NCBI GenBank assembly: GCA_018434245.1 | Contig: JAHDPQ010000112.1 | Span: 1 to 38,143 of the forward strand | Source: Oscillospiraceae bacterium | GTDB taxonomy: Bacteria > Bacillota > Clostridia > Oscillospirales > Ruminococcaceae | Direction: 5' to 3' | DNA: 38,143 bases | In this document: piece by piece, positions 16,612-25,416 of the stretch | Numbering within the stretch: position 1 is the first letter of the stretch | Layout of the letters: each line of letters opens with the position of its first letter | Position numbers and translations under genes: made by a program | The notes under the pieces: generated by a model | What the model saw: only the letters and a program-made list of their open reading frames with translations | Databases searched by the model: none | Told to the model about the DNA's origin: nothing

Positions 16612-16682
16612 TGGTATAATTTGACCATTGATAAATAAGGATAGAAAGAGTACACTATTGTTAAAGGTCAAAGAAAGTCAAA
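16612..16682 (+). promoter_or_regulatory. ctsR promoter and CtsR box
   Basis: An extended -10, TGGTATAAT, lies at 16612-16620 with a weak -35. The CtsR operator follows: GGTCAAA (16666-16672), GAA, AGTCAAA (16676-16682), matching the heptad direct-repeat consensus. A third partial heptad, GTCAAG, follows directly. The operon is therefore autoregulated and derepressed by heat or protein stress. Confidence 0.88.
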
Positions 16683-16700
16683 GTCAAGGCGGTGGTTGTT

Positions 16701-17165
16701 ATGGGCATCAGCGATATGATAGCCAGATTCATCAACGAGGTGCTGGAAGGAGAGGATGGCTGCTGTGAATTGCAGCGCTCTGAGCTGGCCAACCGCTTTG
16801 GCTGTGTGCCCAGTCAAAGCAACTACGTGATCTCGACTCGGTTTTCCCCCGAGCATGGCTATCAGGTGGAGAGCCGCCGGGGTGGCAACGGTTTTATCCG
16901 TATCCGCAGGGTGCGGGTAGATGCCCGGTGTCTGATGATGCACACCGTCAATGTCATTGGGGGCAGCGTGGATATACGCACCACAAGGGCGCTGCTTTCT
17001 AACCTTTTGGACACCGAGGCATTGGAAGAAGAAACTGCCCGCCTGATGTTGGCAGCCATGGGCGAAGGGGCGCTGGGGTTTTTGCCCCGGGAACTGCAAA
17101 ATCGTGCCAGGGCAGGCATTTTTAAGCAGATGCTGATTCAACTCCTCTCAGAGCAAAGTGATTGA
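16701..17165 (+). CDS. ctsR: Stress-gene repressor CtsR
   Basis: A 154-residue winged-helix repressor of clp genes. The N-terminal DNA-binding part (ISDMIARFINEVLEG; LQRSELANRFGCVPSQSNYVISTRFSPEHGYQVESRRGGNGFIRIRR region at about 25-72) contains the conserved RGGNGFIRI wing. The C-terminal part (EARLMLAAM-like; FLPRELQNRARAGIFKQML) mediates dimerisation. The ATG at 16701 is preferred over an in-frame GTG at 16692 because family members begin close to the ISD motif. A CtsR box lies directly upstream. Confidence 0.95.
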   Translation: MGISDMIARFINEVLEGEDGCCELQRSELANRFGCVPSQSNYVISTRFSPEHGYQVESRRGGNGFIRIRRVRVDARCLMMHTVNVIGGSVDIRTTRALLSNLLDTEALEEETARLMLAAMGEGALGFLPRELQNRARAGIFKQMLIQLLSEQSD

Positions 17166-17242
17166 AACACAAAAGATGAAAAGTGACATAGAATGGGAGT
17201 AAAGTACATCTTAAATCCGGCAACTTCATCAGAAAGGGATGA

Positions 17243-17620
17243 ATGACGATGAAATGTTATCACTGTGGGCAAAATGAAGCGGAACACTGTTTTGTCCTTC
17301 AAATTATGGCAAAAACTGCCGAAATTCACCTGTGCAGCGGGTGCTTGGCAAGCTTTCAGCAGCACATCGCCCTGATGATGGGGTATGCAGGGGAAGAAAC
17401 TCCTTCTCCCAACGGCTATCCTCACACCCTGCAAATGCGGGAACTAGGCAACGACCCCTTCCCTCTGGATGCGGGGGAGGAATTTAAACGCCGCAGAATC
17501 CTCATTGAGCTCAAGACCCGCCTGCGGGAAGCCGTAGAGCGGGAGAATTATGAGCTGGCGGCACAGCTTAGGGATGAGATCCTGAGAAAAGAAGAAGGTG
17601 TATTTATTTATGATACATAG
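17243..17620 (+). CDS. mcsA: McsA-like zinc-finger/UVR protein (short)
   Basis: A 125-residue McsA relative; McsA normally activates the McsB arginine kinase and adapts substrates to ClpC. It has one N-terminal C4 zinc finger (CYHC and CSGC) and a C-terminal UVR motif (EFKRRRILIELKTRLREAVE; ENYELAAQLRDEI). It is shorter than typical McsA and lacks the second pair of CxxC motifs. The start is ATG at 17243 or 17249; the AAAGGG ribosome binding site fits neither spacing perfectly. The frame overlaps clpC by 11 nt. No mcsB follows. Confidence 0.85.
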   Translation: MTMKCYHCGQNEAEHCFVLQIMAKTAEIHLCSGCLASFQQHIALMMGYAGEETPSPNGYPHTLQMRELGNDPFPLDAGEEFKRRRILIELKTRLREAVERENYELAAQLRDEILRKEEGVFIYDT

Positions 17621-20084
17621 GGATATTTTTACCGCCTCGGCAAAAGAAGTGATGCAGGGTGCTTTTCGGCTGGCCATGGAAATGCGCCACAGCTTTTTGG
17701 GTAGCGAGCACTTGCTGTGGAGCCTTGCCCGGGACGGAGTGGGCAGTGCCTCGCAGGTGCTGCAGCGAGCGGGATTGGACTGCTCTATCATCCGGGACAT
17801 TATCCAGCGCTATGACGGTCAGGGCAAAGCGGAAACTCTGCAGGCCAAGGGCCTTGCTCCCGATACCGACCGGGTGCTGGAGCTGGCCGAGGCTCAGGCC
17901 AAGAAGCTGGGCCACAGCAGGGTAGAGCCGGAGCATCTGCTGCTGGGCATCCTGCAGGAACCGGAAAGCGTAGCTGCTAAGATCATCGTTTCCACCGGAG
18001 TGCCCTTGGATCGACTCACCACCGATATTCTGGAGCTGCTGGGCAAGGGTTGGCCCCGCCCCCAGCTCAAAGGCGGCGATAAAAAAGAGCAGCCCTCCAC
18101 CAAGACTTTGGAGCAGTATAGCCGGGATTTGATCGAGCTGGCCAACCAAGGCAAGCTGGACCCGGTCATCGGCCGGGAGGAGGAAATCGCCCGGGTGGTG
18201 CAGATTCTTTCCCGCCGGACCAAGAACAACCCTGTCCTCATCGGCGAGCCCGGTGTGGGTAAGACTGCCGTGGCCGAGGGACTGGCCCAGCGGATTGCCG
18301 ATGGAGAAGTGCCGGAAAACCTATTGGGAATGCGGGTTCTGATGCTGGACCTGACCAAGATGGTGTCCGGTGCTAAGTTCCGGGGGGATTTTGAGGAGCG
18401 GATCAAAGGCTGCATCGAGGAAGCGGCCGCCGCCGACAACATCATCCTGTTTATCGACGAGCTCCACACCCTCATCGGCACGGGAGCGGCCGAAGGCTCC
18501 ATGGATGCGGCTAACATCCTCAAGCCCGCCCTGTCCCGTGGGGAAATTCAGGTGGTGGGAGCTACTACCCTGACCGAATACCGCAAGCATATTGAAAAAG
18601 ATTCCGCTTTGGAGCGGCGGTTCCAGTCAGTTCTGGTGGTTGAGCCCTCTCAGGAGGACACCATCCAGATTCTGGAGGGACTGCGCAGCCGTTATGAGGA
18701 GCATCACAAACTGAGGATTACCGATGAAGCGCTGCAGGCGTCGGTGGGACTTTCTGCCCGATATATTCAGGACCGCTATCTTCCCGATAAGGCCATCGAC
18801 CTGATGGATGAAGCCGCTTCCCGGGTGCGGACGGGAAACCTCACCGTGCCGGAGGAATTTAAGGAAATGGAGGGCCGTATCACCGCCCTTTCCTCGGAAA
18901 AAGAGGAGGCGGTGCGGGGTCAGGACTTTGAACGGGCGGCTATGCTGCGGGATTTGCAGCGTCAGTTGCAGGATGATCTAAACCGCAAGCGGGAGGCGTG
19001 GAAGGCAACCCGTTCCGGCAGCGTTGCCGCCGAGGATATTGCCGCAGTGGTGGGCGCATGGACCGGGATTCCTGTCACCATGCTTACCGAGGACGAAAGC
19101 CAGCGCCTGCTGCGTCTGGAGGAGACCCTCCACCAGCGGGTCATCGGCCAGGAGGAGGCGGTGGCTGCCGTTTCCAAGGCCATTCGCCGGGGCAGAGTGG
19201 GGCTCAAGGACCCCAAGCGCCCCACGGGAGTCTTCCTCTTTTTAGGCCCCACCGGTGTGGGCAAAACCGAGCTGTGCAAGGCTCTGGCAGCGGCCATGTT
19301 CCAAGACGAAAACGCCATGATCCGGGTAGATATGAGCGAATACATGGAGCGTCATACCGTCTCCAAGCTGATCGGCTCCCCTCCCGGGTATGTGGGCTAC
19401 GACGATGGCGGCCAGCTCACTGAGCGGGTTCGCCGCAAACCCTACAGCGTTATCCTTTTTGACGAGATCGAGAAGGCCCGTCCCGATGTTTGGAGCGCCC
19501 TGCTTCAAATCATGGAGGATGGCCGCCTCACCGATGCTCAGGGCCGCACGGTTGACTTTAAGAACGCCATCATCGTCATGACCTCCAATCTGGGGGCCAA
19601 AAACATCACCGGAAAACAGCGGGGTACCCTTGGGTTCTCTGCCGCCGGCAGCGAGGAAGGGGAAACCCGGCCTCTCTCCGAAATTAAGGAGAAGGTGATG
19701 GCTGAGGTCAAGGATGCCTTTACCCCTGAGTTCTTCAACCGCATCGACGACATTATTGTGTTTCACCAGCTGGGCAGCGACCATATCCGCAGAATTGCCC
19801 GGAATATGGTGGGAATCCTCTCCCAGCGGGTGGCTGATCTGGGAGTCGCCATGGAAATTGATGACGAAGCCATCGACCTTTTGGTGACAAAAGGTTTTGA
19901 TCCGGCCTATGGGGCAAGACCCCTGCGCCGCGTGATCCAGACCTGTATCGAGGACGCCGCCGCCACCGCCTATCTGGAGGGCAGCTACCGGGAAGGGGAG
20001 ACCATGCTGGTCACCGCCCGGGACGGAGAAATTATACTGGAGAAAAAAGCGGAGCAAAAACTTCTGGCTACGGCAGCACAATAG
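17610..20084 (+). CDS. clpC: Clp protease ATPase ClpC
   Basis: An 824-residue Hsp100 AAA+ unfoldase that feeds ClpP. The N-domain repeats lie at about 1-145 (SAKEVMQGAFRLAMEMRHSF; EHLLLGILQEPESVA). AAA-1 Walker A is GEPGVGKT (212-219). The ClpC-type middle domain with a UVR motif lies at about 415-470 (EEAVRGQDFERAAMLRDLQ). AAA-2 Walker A is GPTGVGKT (about 546-553). The ATG at 17610 gives the standard N-terminus. Translated from inside the mcsA end, so coupled. The CtsR box upstream of ctsR governs it. Confidence 0.97.
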   Translation: MIHRDIFTASAKEVMQGAFRLAMEMRHSFLGSEHLLWSLARDGVGSASQVLQRAGLDCSIIRDIIQRYDGQGKAETLQAKGLAPDTDRVLELAEAQAKKLGHSRVEPEHLLLGILQEPESVAAKIIVSTGVPLDRLTTDILELLGKGWPRPQLKGGDKKEQPSTKTLEQYSRDLIELANQGKLDPVIGREEEIARVVQILSRRTKNNPVLIGEPGVGKTAVAEGLAQRIADGEVPENLLGMRVLMLDLTKMVSGAKFRGDFEERIKGCIEEAAAADNIILFIDELHTLIGTGAAEGSMDAANILKPALSRGEIQVVGATTLTEYRKHIEKDSALERRFQSVLVVEPSQEDTIQILEGLRSRYEEHHKLRITDEALQASVGLSARYIQDRYLPDKAIDLMDEAASRVRTGNLTVPEEFKEMEGRITALSSEKEEAVRGQDFERAAMLRDLQRQLQDDLNRKREAWKATRSGSVAAEDIAAVVGAWTGIPVTMLTEDESQRLLRLEETLHQRVIGQEEAVAAVSKAIRRGRVGLKDPKRPTGVFLFLGPTGVGKTELCKALAAAMFQDENAMIRVDMSEYMERHTVSKLIGSPPGYVGYDDGGQLTERVRRKPYSVILFDEIEKARPDVWSALLQIMEDGRLTDAQGRTVDFKNAIIVMTSNLGAKNITGKQRGTLGFSAAGSEEGETRPLSEIKEKVMAEVKDAFTPEFFNRIDDIIVFHQLGSDHIRRIARNMVGILSQRVADLGVAMEIDDEAIDLLVTKGFDPAYGARPLRRVIQTCIEDAAATAYLEGSYREGETMLVTARDGEIILEKKAEQKLLATAAQ

Positions 20085-20098
20085 AACAGAACAAAGAC

Positions 20099-20129
20099 AT
20101 CCCCCGGTATAACCGGGGGGATTTTTTTA
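20099..20129 (+). terminator. Terminator after clpC
   Basis: CCCCCGG / CCGGGGG stem with a 5-nt loop followed by a long T-run. Confidence 0.9.
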
Positions 20130-20239
20130 ACGCGAAACTTTTTATTACCAGCAGCGCCTGAAGGGCGCATGTTGTGTTCTGTCACATGCATATGAATTCT
20201 GCAAACGGACCACCCCGCATCTAATACGGGAGGTTCGTA

Positions 20240-20274
20240 CACAAAAAGACCGGAAGGTTTTCCTTCCGGTCTTT
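20240..20274 (-). terminator. Terminator of the acyl-CoA synthetase unit
   Basis: A perfect 13-bp stem AAAGACCGGAAGG / CCTTCCGGTCTTT with a 4-nt loop. On the minus strand it is followed by a T-run, which fits the convergent gene. The region 20130-20239 between the two terminators holds nothing I recognise. Confidence 0.88.
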
Positions 20275-20314
20275 GGGGCGGTGATTTTCTAACCTTGGGA
20301 TCCCTTGAGATGTC

Positions 20315-22054
20315 CTAAGCTCCCCGACGGGTTGCTACAGGCTGAGCCTGACGGCTCTCATCCTGACGGCGAATTTCCGCCCGCTTGATTTTGCCGGAAA
20401 AGGTTTTGGGAAGCTCCTCTACAAATTCCACAATGCGGGGATATTTATAAGGGGCGGTCTGCTGCTTGACATGTTCCTGCAGCTCCTGAATGAGGGTGCT
20501 GCAAGGGGAAAAACCGCTGGTGAGCACCACAGTTGCCTTAACTACCGTGCCCCGGACGGGGTCGGCTGCTCCCGTGACGGCACACTCCCGGACGGCGGGA
20601 TGCTCCATCAGCACGCTTTCAATTTCAAAGGGCCCGATGCGGTAGCCGGATGCCTTGATGACGTCGTCCACCCGCCCCACATACCAGTAAAAGCCGTCCT
20701 CATCCCGCCGGGCCGTGTCGCCGGTGTGATACATATTGTCGTGCCATGCTTTGTAGGTCAAATCACGGTCCCGGTAGTAGCCGCAGAAGAGCCCCACCTG
20801 CATCTGGTCGTGGCGGGTGCGGACAATCAGCTCGCCCACCTCGCCGTTGGGGACGCTGTTGCCGTCGGCATCCACCAGATCGATTTCGTAAAGGGGAGAG
20901 CATTTGCCCATGGAACCGGGTTTGGGCTCGGTTCCCAGCAGGTTAACGGTGAGGGCGGTGGTTTCGCTTTGGCCAAAGGCCTCCATAATTTTTACGCCGG
21001 TATGCTGGTAGAAACGGTTGAATACCTCGGGATTGAGGGCTTCTCCGGCGGTGGTGGCATGGCGGATGCTGCTCAAATCGTAGTGCTCCATTCCTTCCTT
21101 GATGAGGAAGCGGTAGATGGTGGGTGGCGCGCAGAAGGTGGTTACCTTGTATTGGGATACCATCCGCATCAAATCGGCGGGGATGAACTTGGTGAAATCG
21201 TAGACAAAGATGGAGGCGCCCACAAACCACTGGCCATAGATTTTTCCCCAGCTGGCCTTGGCCCAGCCGGTATCCGCCACTGTCATGTGTAGGTCGTCTC
21301 CGGTGATGCCGTGCCAGTATTTGGCGCTGATGATGTGGCCGATGGGATAGGTGTGGTTGTGATAGGCCATTTTGGGATTTCCGGTAGTGCCGGAGGTAAA
21401 GTACAGCAGCAAAGGCTCCTCCGCCTTGGTGGGGATTCTCTCGTTCAGGGGCTGGTGGAAGCAAAGCTGGTTGTTGAAATCGATCCAGCCGGGACGCTTG
21501 CCGCTGTCAAACTGAGAGCCTGCCACTAGAAACTTGCCTTTTATCCCATCGTATTGTTGACAGGCGGCATCGGCATGGTCGGCGGTTTCTCCCTCTGCGG
21601 TGGCGATGATATACCGGACATCGGCGCTGCGGAAGCGGTAGAGGTAATCTTTGGCGGTGAGCATGTTGGTGGAGTTGATAGCCACCGCGCCCAGCTTATG
21701 GAGCGCCAGTATGCAGAACCAGAACTGATAGTGGCGGCTGAGTACCAGCATCACCATATCGCCCTTTTGAACCCCATGATCCTGCAGCATACCCGCCGTC
21801 AGGTCGGAGTAGTACTTCATCTGCCCAAAGGTAAATATTTTTTCTTCCCCGTGCTCGTTGGTCCATACCATGGCCCGGCGGTCCGGCTGCAAGGCGGCAA
21901 TTTGATCCACCACGTCGTAGGCAAAGTTAAAATTGGTGGGGTAGACAGGCTCAAAGGTGTCAAGCACGCCGTTTTCGTCGAAGGTCTCCTTGCAGAAGCT
22001 TTGATAAAGGGTCTCTACCATGATAGTTTGATTGGCTGTGTAAGTGTTTTCCAT
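20315..22054 (-). CDS. AMP-forming acyl-CoA synthetase (MACS-like)
   Basis: A 579-residue ANL-superfamily ligase that activates a carboxylic acid to acyl-AMP and then acyl-CoA. Motifs: the P-loop YFTSGTTGNPKMAYHNH, the adenylate motif GEALNPEVFNRF with EAFGQSETT, YHTGDTARRDEDGFYWYVGR, the hinge region DDVIKASGYRIGPFEIESVL, and the catalytic-lysine motif PKTFSGKIKRAEIR. It resembles medium-chain acyl-CoA synthetases; the substrate cannot be told from sequence. The start is ATG at 22054, 8 nt after GGAGG; upstream in-frame ATGs extend into the leader. It is the only gene in its unit and sits behind a complete T-box leader, so expression should depend on an uncharged tRNA. This points to a role in amino acid supply. 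Confidence 0.92.
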   Translation of the reverse strand: MENTYTANQTIMVETLYQSFCKETFDENGVLDTFEPVYPTNFNFAYDVVDQIAALQPDRRAMVWTNEHGEEKIFTFGQMKYYSDLTAGMLQDHGVQKGDMVMLVLSRHYQFWFCILALHKLGAVAINSTNMLTAKDYLYRFRSADVRYIIATAEGETADHADAACQQYDGIKGKFLVAGSQFDSGKRPGWIDFNNQLCFHQPLNERIPTKAEEPLLLYFTSGTTGNPKMAYHNHTYPIGHIISAKYWHGITGDDLHMTVADTGWAKASWGKIYGQWFVGASIFVYDFTKFIPADLMRMVSQYKVTTFCAPPTIYRFLIKEGMEHYDLSSIRHATTAGEALNPEVFNRFYQHTGVKIMEAFGQSETTALTVNLLGTEPKPGSMGKCSPLYEIDLVDADGNSVPNGEVGELIVRTRHDQMQVGLFCGYYRDRDLTYKAWHDNMYHTGDTARRDEDGFYWYVGRVDDVIKASGYRIGPFEIESVLMEHPAVRECAVTGAADPVRGTVVKATVVLTSGFSPCSTLIQELQEHVKQQTAPYKYPRIVEFVEELPKTFSGKIKRAEIRRQDESRQAQPVATRRGA

Positions 22055-22142
22055 CTTCTGTTCCTCCATAATCGTTAGTAATGGCGGAAGTGAGAAAACG
22101 AAATGAGCGGGGAAGGAGCGTCTTTTTTGAGGGAAAACAAAA

Positions 22143-22416
22143 AATGCTCCATCCCACAATGGGACGAGCATTTACCCGTGTTACCACCCAAATTGTACAG
22201 AAAATAATCCTGTACCACTCATTACGGATTCCAACAAATCCTCGGCCTATAACGCTGCCTTTGCGTAGACATCTACTTGCGCAATGCGCTTTCTTGTCTC
22301 GGCTCCAGGGCTACAGTTCCTGCCGTTTGCCACCGGTTTGCACCAACCACCGGCTCTCTGAGGGCAAAGGATGGAAGGAACCCTCCCTGTCACTGCCTTT
22401 TGGGAAATCTTTAATT
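22143..22416 (-). promoter_or_regulatory. T-box leader with terminator/antiterminator
   Basis: Read on the minus strand, Stem I has AGAGAGCCGGTGGTTGGTGC and the pairing AACCGG, nearly identical to the family consensus. The base helix is CAGGG / CCCTG with GA/GGAG kink-turn bases. Further hairpins follow (GGATT..AATCC; GTACAG..CTGTAC), then the T-box TTTGGGTGGTAACACGGG (plus-strand 22175-22189 is its complement; the usual ACCGCG is AACACG). Last comes the terminator AAATGCTC..TCCCA-TTG-TGGGA..GAGCATTT plus T-run (22143-22173). The specifier lies in GGAACTGTAGCCC. Depending on alignment it reads CUG (Leu), UGU (Cys) or GUA (Val), and I cannot decide. Confidence 0.95.
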
Positions 22417-22422
22417 TTTATC

Positions 22423-22451
22423 AGGATACCACGGTGAATCTGTTTTGTCAA
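22423..22451 (-). promoter_or_regulatory. Promoter of the T-box leader
   Basis: On the minus strand: TTGACA (22451-22446), 17-nt spacer, TATCCT (22428-22423). It diverges from the his promoter only 46 bp away. Confidence 0.85.
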
Positions 22452-22497
22452 GAGGTAATTATAAAAATGTTGAACAAAAAATACTTTAGCATGGTAA

Positions 22498-22526
22498 TTG
22501 ACTAAAACAATAAAGGGGAGTATAAT
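22498..22526 (+). promoter_or_regulatory. Promoter of hisZGCB
   Basis: TTGACT (22498-22503), 17-nt spacer, TATAAT (22521-22526). The short leader contains one small hairpin (GGAGC..GCTCC) but no T-box or attenuator that I can see. Confidence 0.88.
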
Positions 22527-22589
22527 ACAAAGGTGTATCCAGTGGGTGGAGCTATTTTGCTCCGGTGCTTTACATAACGTATATATGGG

Positions 22590-23726
22590 ATGTGTTTAGG
22601 AATGAAGGGTAACGGCCTTACGGCCTTTCCGGCGTTTTCGCCCCGGGAAGCCTGTATCCTCCGGCTGCGGGCTCTGTACGAAAGCCGAGGCTTTTGGCGG
22701 ACGCAGACCGCCAAGTTTGAAGATTATGACCTCTATCTGGACAATAAAAACTTTTTAGGGACCGACCGAATCCTCACCTTTATGGACCACAGCGGAAGAC
22801 TGCTGGCTCTCAAGCCAGATATCACCCTGAGCCTTGCCAAAAACCAGCCTGTTCAGGCTCCGGCTATCCCAGAAAAGCTCTACTATATTGAGGAAGTGGT
22901 GCGCTTTTCCCCCGAGAACCGGGCCTACAGGGTGCTGGATCAAATCGGGTTGGAGTGGATGGGCAGGGAGGACATCTTCGCCAATCTAGAGGTGCTGGAC
23001 CTTGCCCTGCGCAGTCTTTCCCTGATAGGGGAGAGCGCCATGGATGTCTCCCATCTAGGCTTTGTCTCAGGCCTGCTGGAAAACACCGGGATTTCCCCTG
23101 AGGTGGAGCGGAAGGTCCTGGGGGCTATCCACGCCAAAAGTCCCCATGATGTGGCAGGGGTTTTGGAGGCGGAGGGTGTGGTCAACAGCCGCCGAGAGCA
23201 GATTTTGGCTCTGGCGGGCATCCATGGGCCCTTTCAAAAGGCTTTACAGGAGGCCAAAAGCCTGATTCGGGGGGAGGGGATGGCAAGAGCATATGCTGAA
23301 CTGGAATCTCTGGCAAAATCTCTGCAACCCGCCCAAAATCAAACCCTGTATCTGGATTTTTCGGTGGTCAATGATCTGGACTACTACAACGGCCTGATTT
23401 TCCGGGGGTATATCCGGGGAATCCCCGGAGTGGTTTGCAGCGGCGGCCGGTACGACAATCTGATGCAAAAGCTGGGCAAGGATTGCCGCGCCGTTGGATT
23501 CGGCATCGCCCTGCATCAGCTGGATACTTTTCTGAGGGAGGGGCAAAGGCAAATTGATGTGCTGCTGCTGTATCCCGCCCACTGTGAATTAAGCGCCCTC
23601 ATGGAGCGGGTGCAGGAGCTGAACGCCCAGGGTCTTTCGGTGCGTTGTGAAAGGGAAGATTCCGACGTCACGGGGCTCTCTTATGGCAAGCTGGAACGGT
23701 TTGGAGGAGGTGGAAATAAATGCTGA
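22590..23726 (+). CDS. hisZ: ATP phosphoribosyltransferase regulatory subunit
   Basis: A class II aminoacyl-tRNA-synthetase-like protein of 378 residues (374 if the ATG at 22602 is used) that joins short HisG to form the first enzyme of histidine synthesis. Motifs: RALYESRGFWRTQTAKFEDYDLY, LALKPDITLSLAK, YYIEEVVRFSPENRAYRVLDQIGLE and CSGGRYDNLM. It keeps the HisRS-like fold but lacks an anticodon-binding domain. Ribosome binding sites for both candidate starts are poor. It overlaps hisG. Confidence 0.93.
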   Translation: MCLGMKGNGLTAFPAFSPREACILRLRALYESRGFWRTQTAKFEDYDLYLDNKNFLGTDRILTFMDHSGRLLALKPDITLSLAKNQPVQAPAIPEKLYYIEEVVRFSPENRAYRVLDQIGLEWMGREDIFANLEVLDLALRSLSLIGESAMDVSHLGFVSGLLENTGISPEVERKVLGAIHAKSPHDVAGVLEAEGVVNSRREQILALAGIHGPFQKALQEAKSLIRGEGMARAYAELESLAKSLQPAQNQTLYLDFSVVNDLDYYNGLIFRGYIRGIPGVVCSGGRYDNLMQKLGKDCRAVGFGIALHQLDTFLREGQRQIDVLLLYPAHCELSALMERVQELNAQGLSVRCEREDSDVTGLSYGKLERFGGGGNKC

Positions 23727-24358
23727 GCGTAGCTCTTCCAAAAGGCAGACTGGGAGATCAGGTGTTTTCCATGTTGGAGCAGGCGGGGTATGGGGGAGCC
23801 AATCCGGTCAAGGGTTCCCGCCGCCTGGTGGTGGAGGATAAAGCCGCTGGTATCCGGTACTTTTTAGTCAAACCCTCCGACGTCGCCATCTACGTCCTCC
23901 ATGGCGCTGCCGATGTGGGGGTGGTGGGGAAGGACATTCTGCTGGAAACGACTCCCGACATTTACGAGCTGCTGGATTTAAACATCGGTGTCTGCCGGAT
24001 GGCGGTGGCAGGCTTACCGAATGCAACCTTCTGCCGGCAGGCTTTGCGGGTGGCCACCAAGTATCCCAACATCGCCAAGAGCTACTTTGATGCTCAAAGC
24101 AGGGAGATTCAGCTCATCGCCCTCAACGGCTCCATCGAGCTGGCTCCTTTGGTGGGGCTTTCCGACGTCATTGTGGATATTGTAGAGACAGGCTCTACTC
24201 TCAAGGCCAATCACCTCAAGGTGCTGGAGGAGATCATGCCCATTTCCGCCCGGCTGATCTCCAACATTGCCAGCTATAAATTTAAGGCGCAGGCCATTCA
24301 AGCAATGCAGGATGCCTTGGCCCGAGAAGCAAATAAAAAAGGGGAGGGGACGAAATGA
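23720..24358 (+). CDS. hisG: ATP phosphoribosyltransferase, short form
   Basis: A 212-residue catalytic subunit joining ATP and PRPP in the first step of histidine synthesis. Short-form length explains the need for HisZ. Motifs: LSVALPKGRLGDQVF, GAADVGVVGKDIL, RVATKYPNIAKSYF, LNGSIELAPLVGLSDVIVD and the PRPP loop VETGSTLKANHL. The start at 23720 lies inside the end of hisZ and follows GGAGGTGG. Confidence 0.96.
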   Translation: MLSVALPKGRLGDQVFSMLEQAGYGGANPVKGSRRLVVEDKAAGIRYFLVKPSDVAIYVLHGAADVGVVGKDILLETTPDIYELLDLNIGVCRMAVAGLPNATFCRQALRVATKYPNIAKSYFDAQSREIQLIALNGSIELAPLVGLSDVIVDIVETGSTLKANHLKVLEEIMPISARLISNIASYKFKAQAIQAMQDALAREANKKGEGTK

Positions 24359-25416
24359 GCCACTTTCTCAGCCGCCACGCATCGGGATTGGAACCCTATG
24401 TACCGGGGGAGCAGCCGTTAGACCGGCAGTACATCAAGCTCAACACCAACGAGTGCCCCTATCCCCCTGCACCGGGAATCGCCCGCCTATTGGCAGGGCA
24501 CACAGGGCGGGAGTTTGCCCTTTACCCCGATCCCGAAGCCAAGGATTTGCGGGGCGCAATCGCACGCCGGTACGGCCTTGCTATCGAGGAAGTGTTTGTA
24601 GGCAACGGTTCTGATGAAGTGCTTGCCTTTCTTTGCATGGCTTTTTTTGATAGGGGGGACCCAATCAATTTCCCCGATCCTAGCTACGGATTTTACGGGG
24701 TATATGCCAATCTCTTCGGCCTGAGGGCCCGGCTCATTCCCTTGGCGGAGGACTTCTCCCTAAGAGTGGAGGATTATTTGCAGCGGGATGGTCATATCCT
24801 CCTTGCCAACCCCAATGCCCCCACCGGCCTTGCCCTGTCCCGCAGTAAAATCGAGAGGATTCTCAAGGGCAATCCCCATCGTCTGGTGGTGGTGGATGAA
24901 GCATACGTGGATTTTGCCGGCGAGGATGTCACCAGTCTGCCCCTGCTCCGCGACTACGACAACCTGATGATTGTGGGGACCTTTTCCAAGTCCCGGTCCC
25001 TTGCGGGTCTGCGGCTGGGTTACGCCTTTTCCCGGCCGGAGCACATCGCCGCTTTGGAGCGGATCAAATATTCCTTTCACCCCTACAACGTCAACCGGCT
25101 TACCCAGCAGGCAGGCGTCATTGCCGTAGAGGACGATGCTTACCTAAGCCACGTGCTGGAGAAAATCACCGCCACCCGGGACAGAACCGCCTTGCGCCTG
25201 CAGGAGCTGGGATGCAGGGTGTTGCCCAGCAGCGCCAACTTTCTGTTTGTCGCTCACCCCAGCTTAACGGGGAGGGAGCTCTATCAAAAACTACGGGAAA
25301 AGGGGATGCTGGTGCGCTGCTTTGAGCATCCCCGTACCCTTGAATTTGTCCGGGTGAGCATTGGAACCGACGAGGAAATGAAAGCGTTTTTACACGTAGT
25401 GGAGGAAACACTATGA
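24355..25416 (+). CDS. hisC: Histidinol-phosphate aminotransferase
   Basis: A 353-residue fold-type I PLP aminotransferase converting imidazole acetol phosphate to histidinol phosphate. Motifs: LNTNECPYPPAP, FVGNGSDEVL, ANPNAPTG, VVDEAYVDFAG and the PLP lysine Lys212 in GTFSKSRSLAGLRLGYAF; the C-terminal Arg is in FVRVSIGT. ATGA overlap with hisG and again with hisB. Position in a his operon supports HisC over other aminotransferases. Confidence 0.95.
   Translation: MSHFLSRHASGLEPYVPGEQPLDRQYIKLNTNECPYPPAPGIARLLAGHTGREFALYPDPEAKDLRGAIARRYGLAIEEVFVGNGSDEVLAFLCMAFFDRGDPINFPDPSYGFYGVYANLFGLRARLIPLAEDFSLRVEDYLQRDGHILLANPNAPTGLALSRSKIERILKGNPHRLVVVDEAYVDFAGEDVTSLPLLRDYDNLMIVGTFSKSRSLAGLRLGYAFSRPEHIAALERIKYSFHPYNVNRLTQQAGVIAVEDDAYLSHVLEKITATRDRTALRLQELGCRVLPSSANFLFVAHPSLTGRELYQKLREKGMLVRCFEHPRTLEFVRVSIGTDEEMKAFLHVVEETL

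Noticed and set aside
20471-21292. Plus-strand ORF of 273 codons
   Set aside because: Antisense to the acyl-CoA synthetase, which has every ANL motif.
22539-22550. GTGGGTGGAG in the his leader as a possible second T-box
   Set aside because: There is no Stem I, no full T-box sequence and no terminator; only six bases match.
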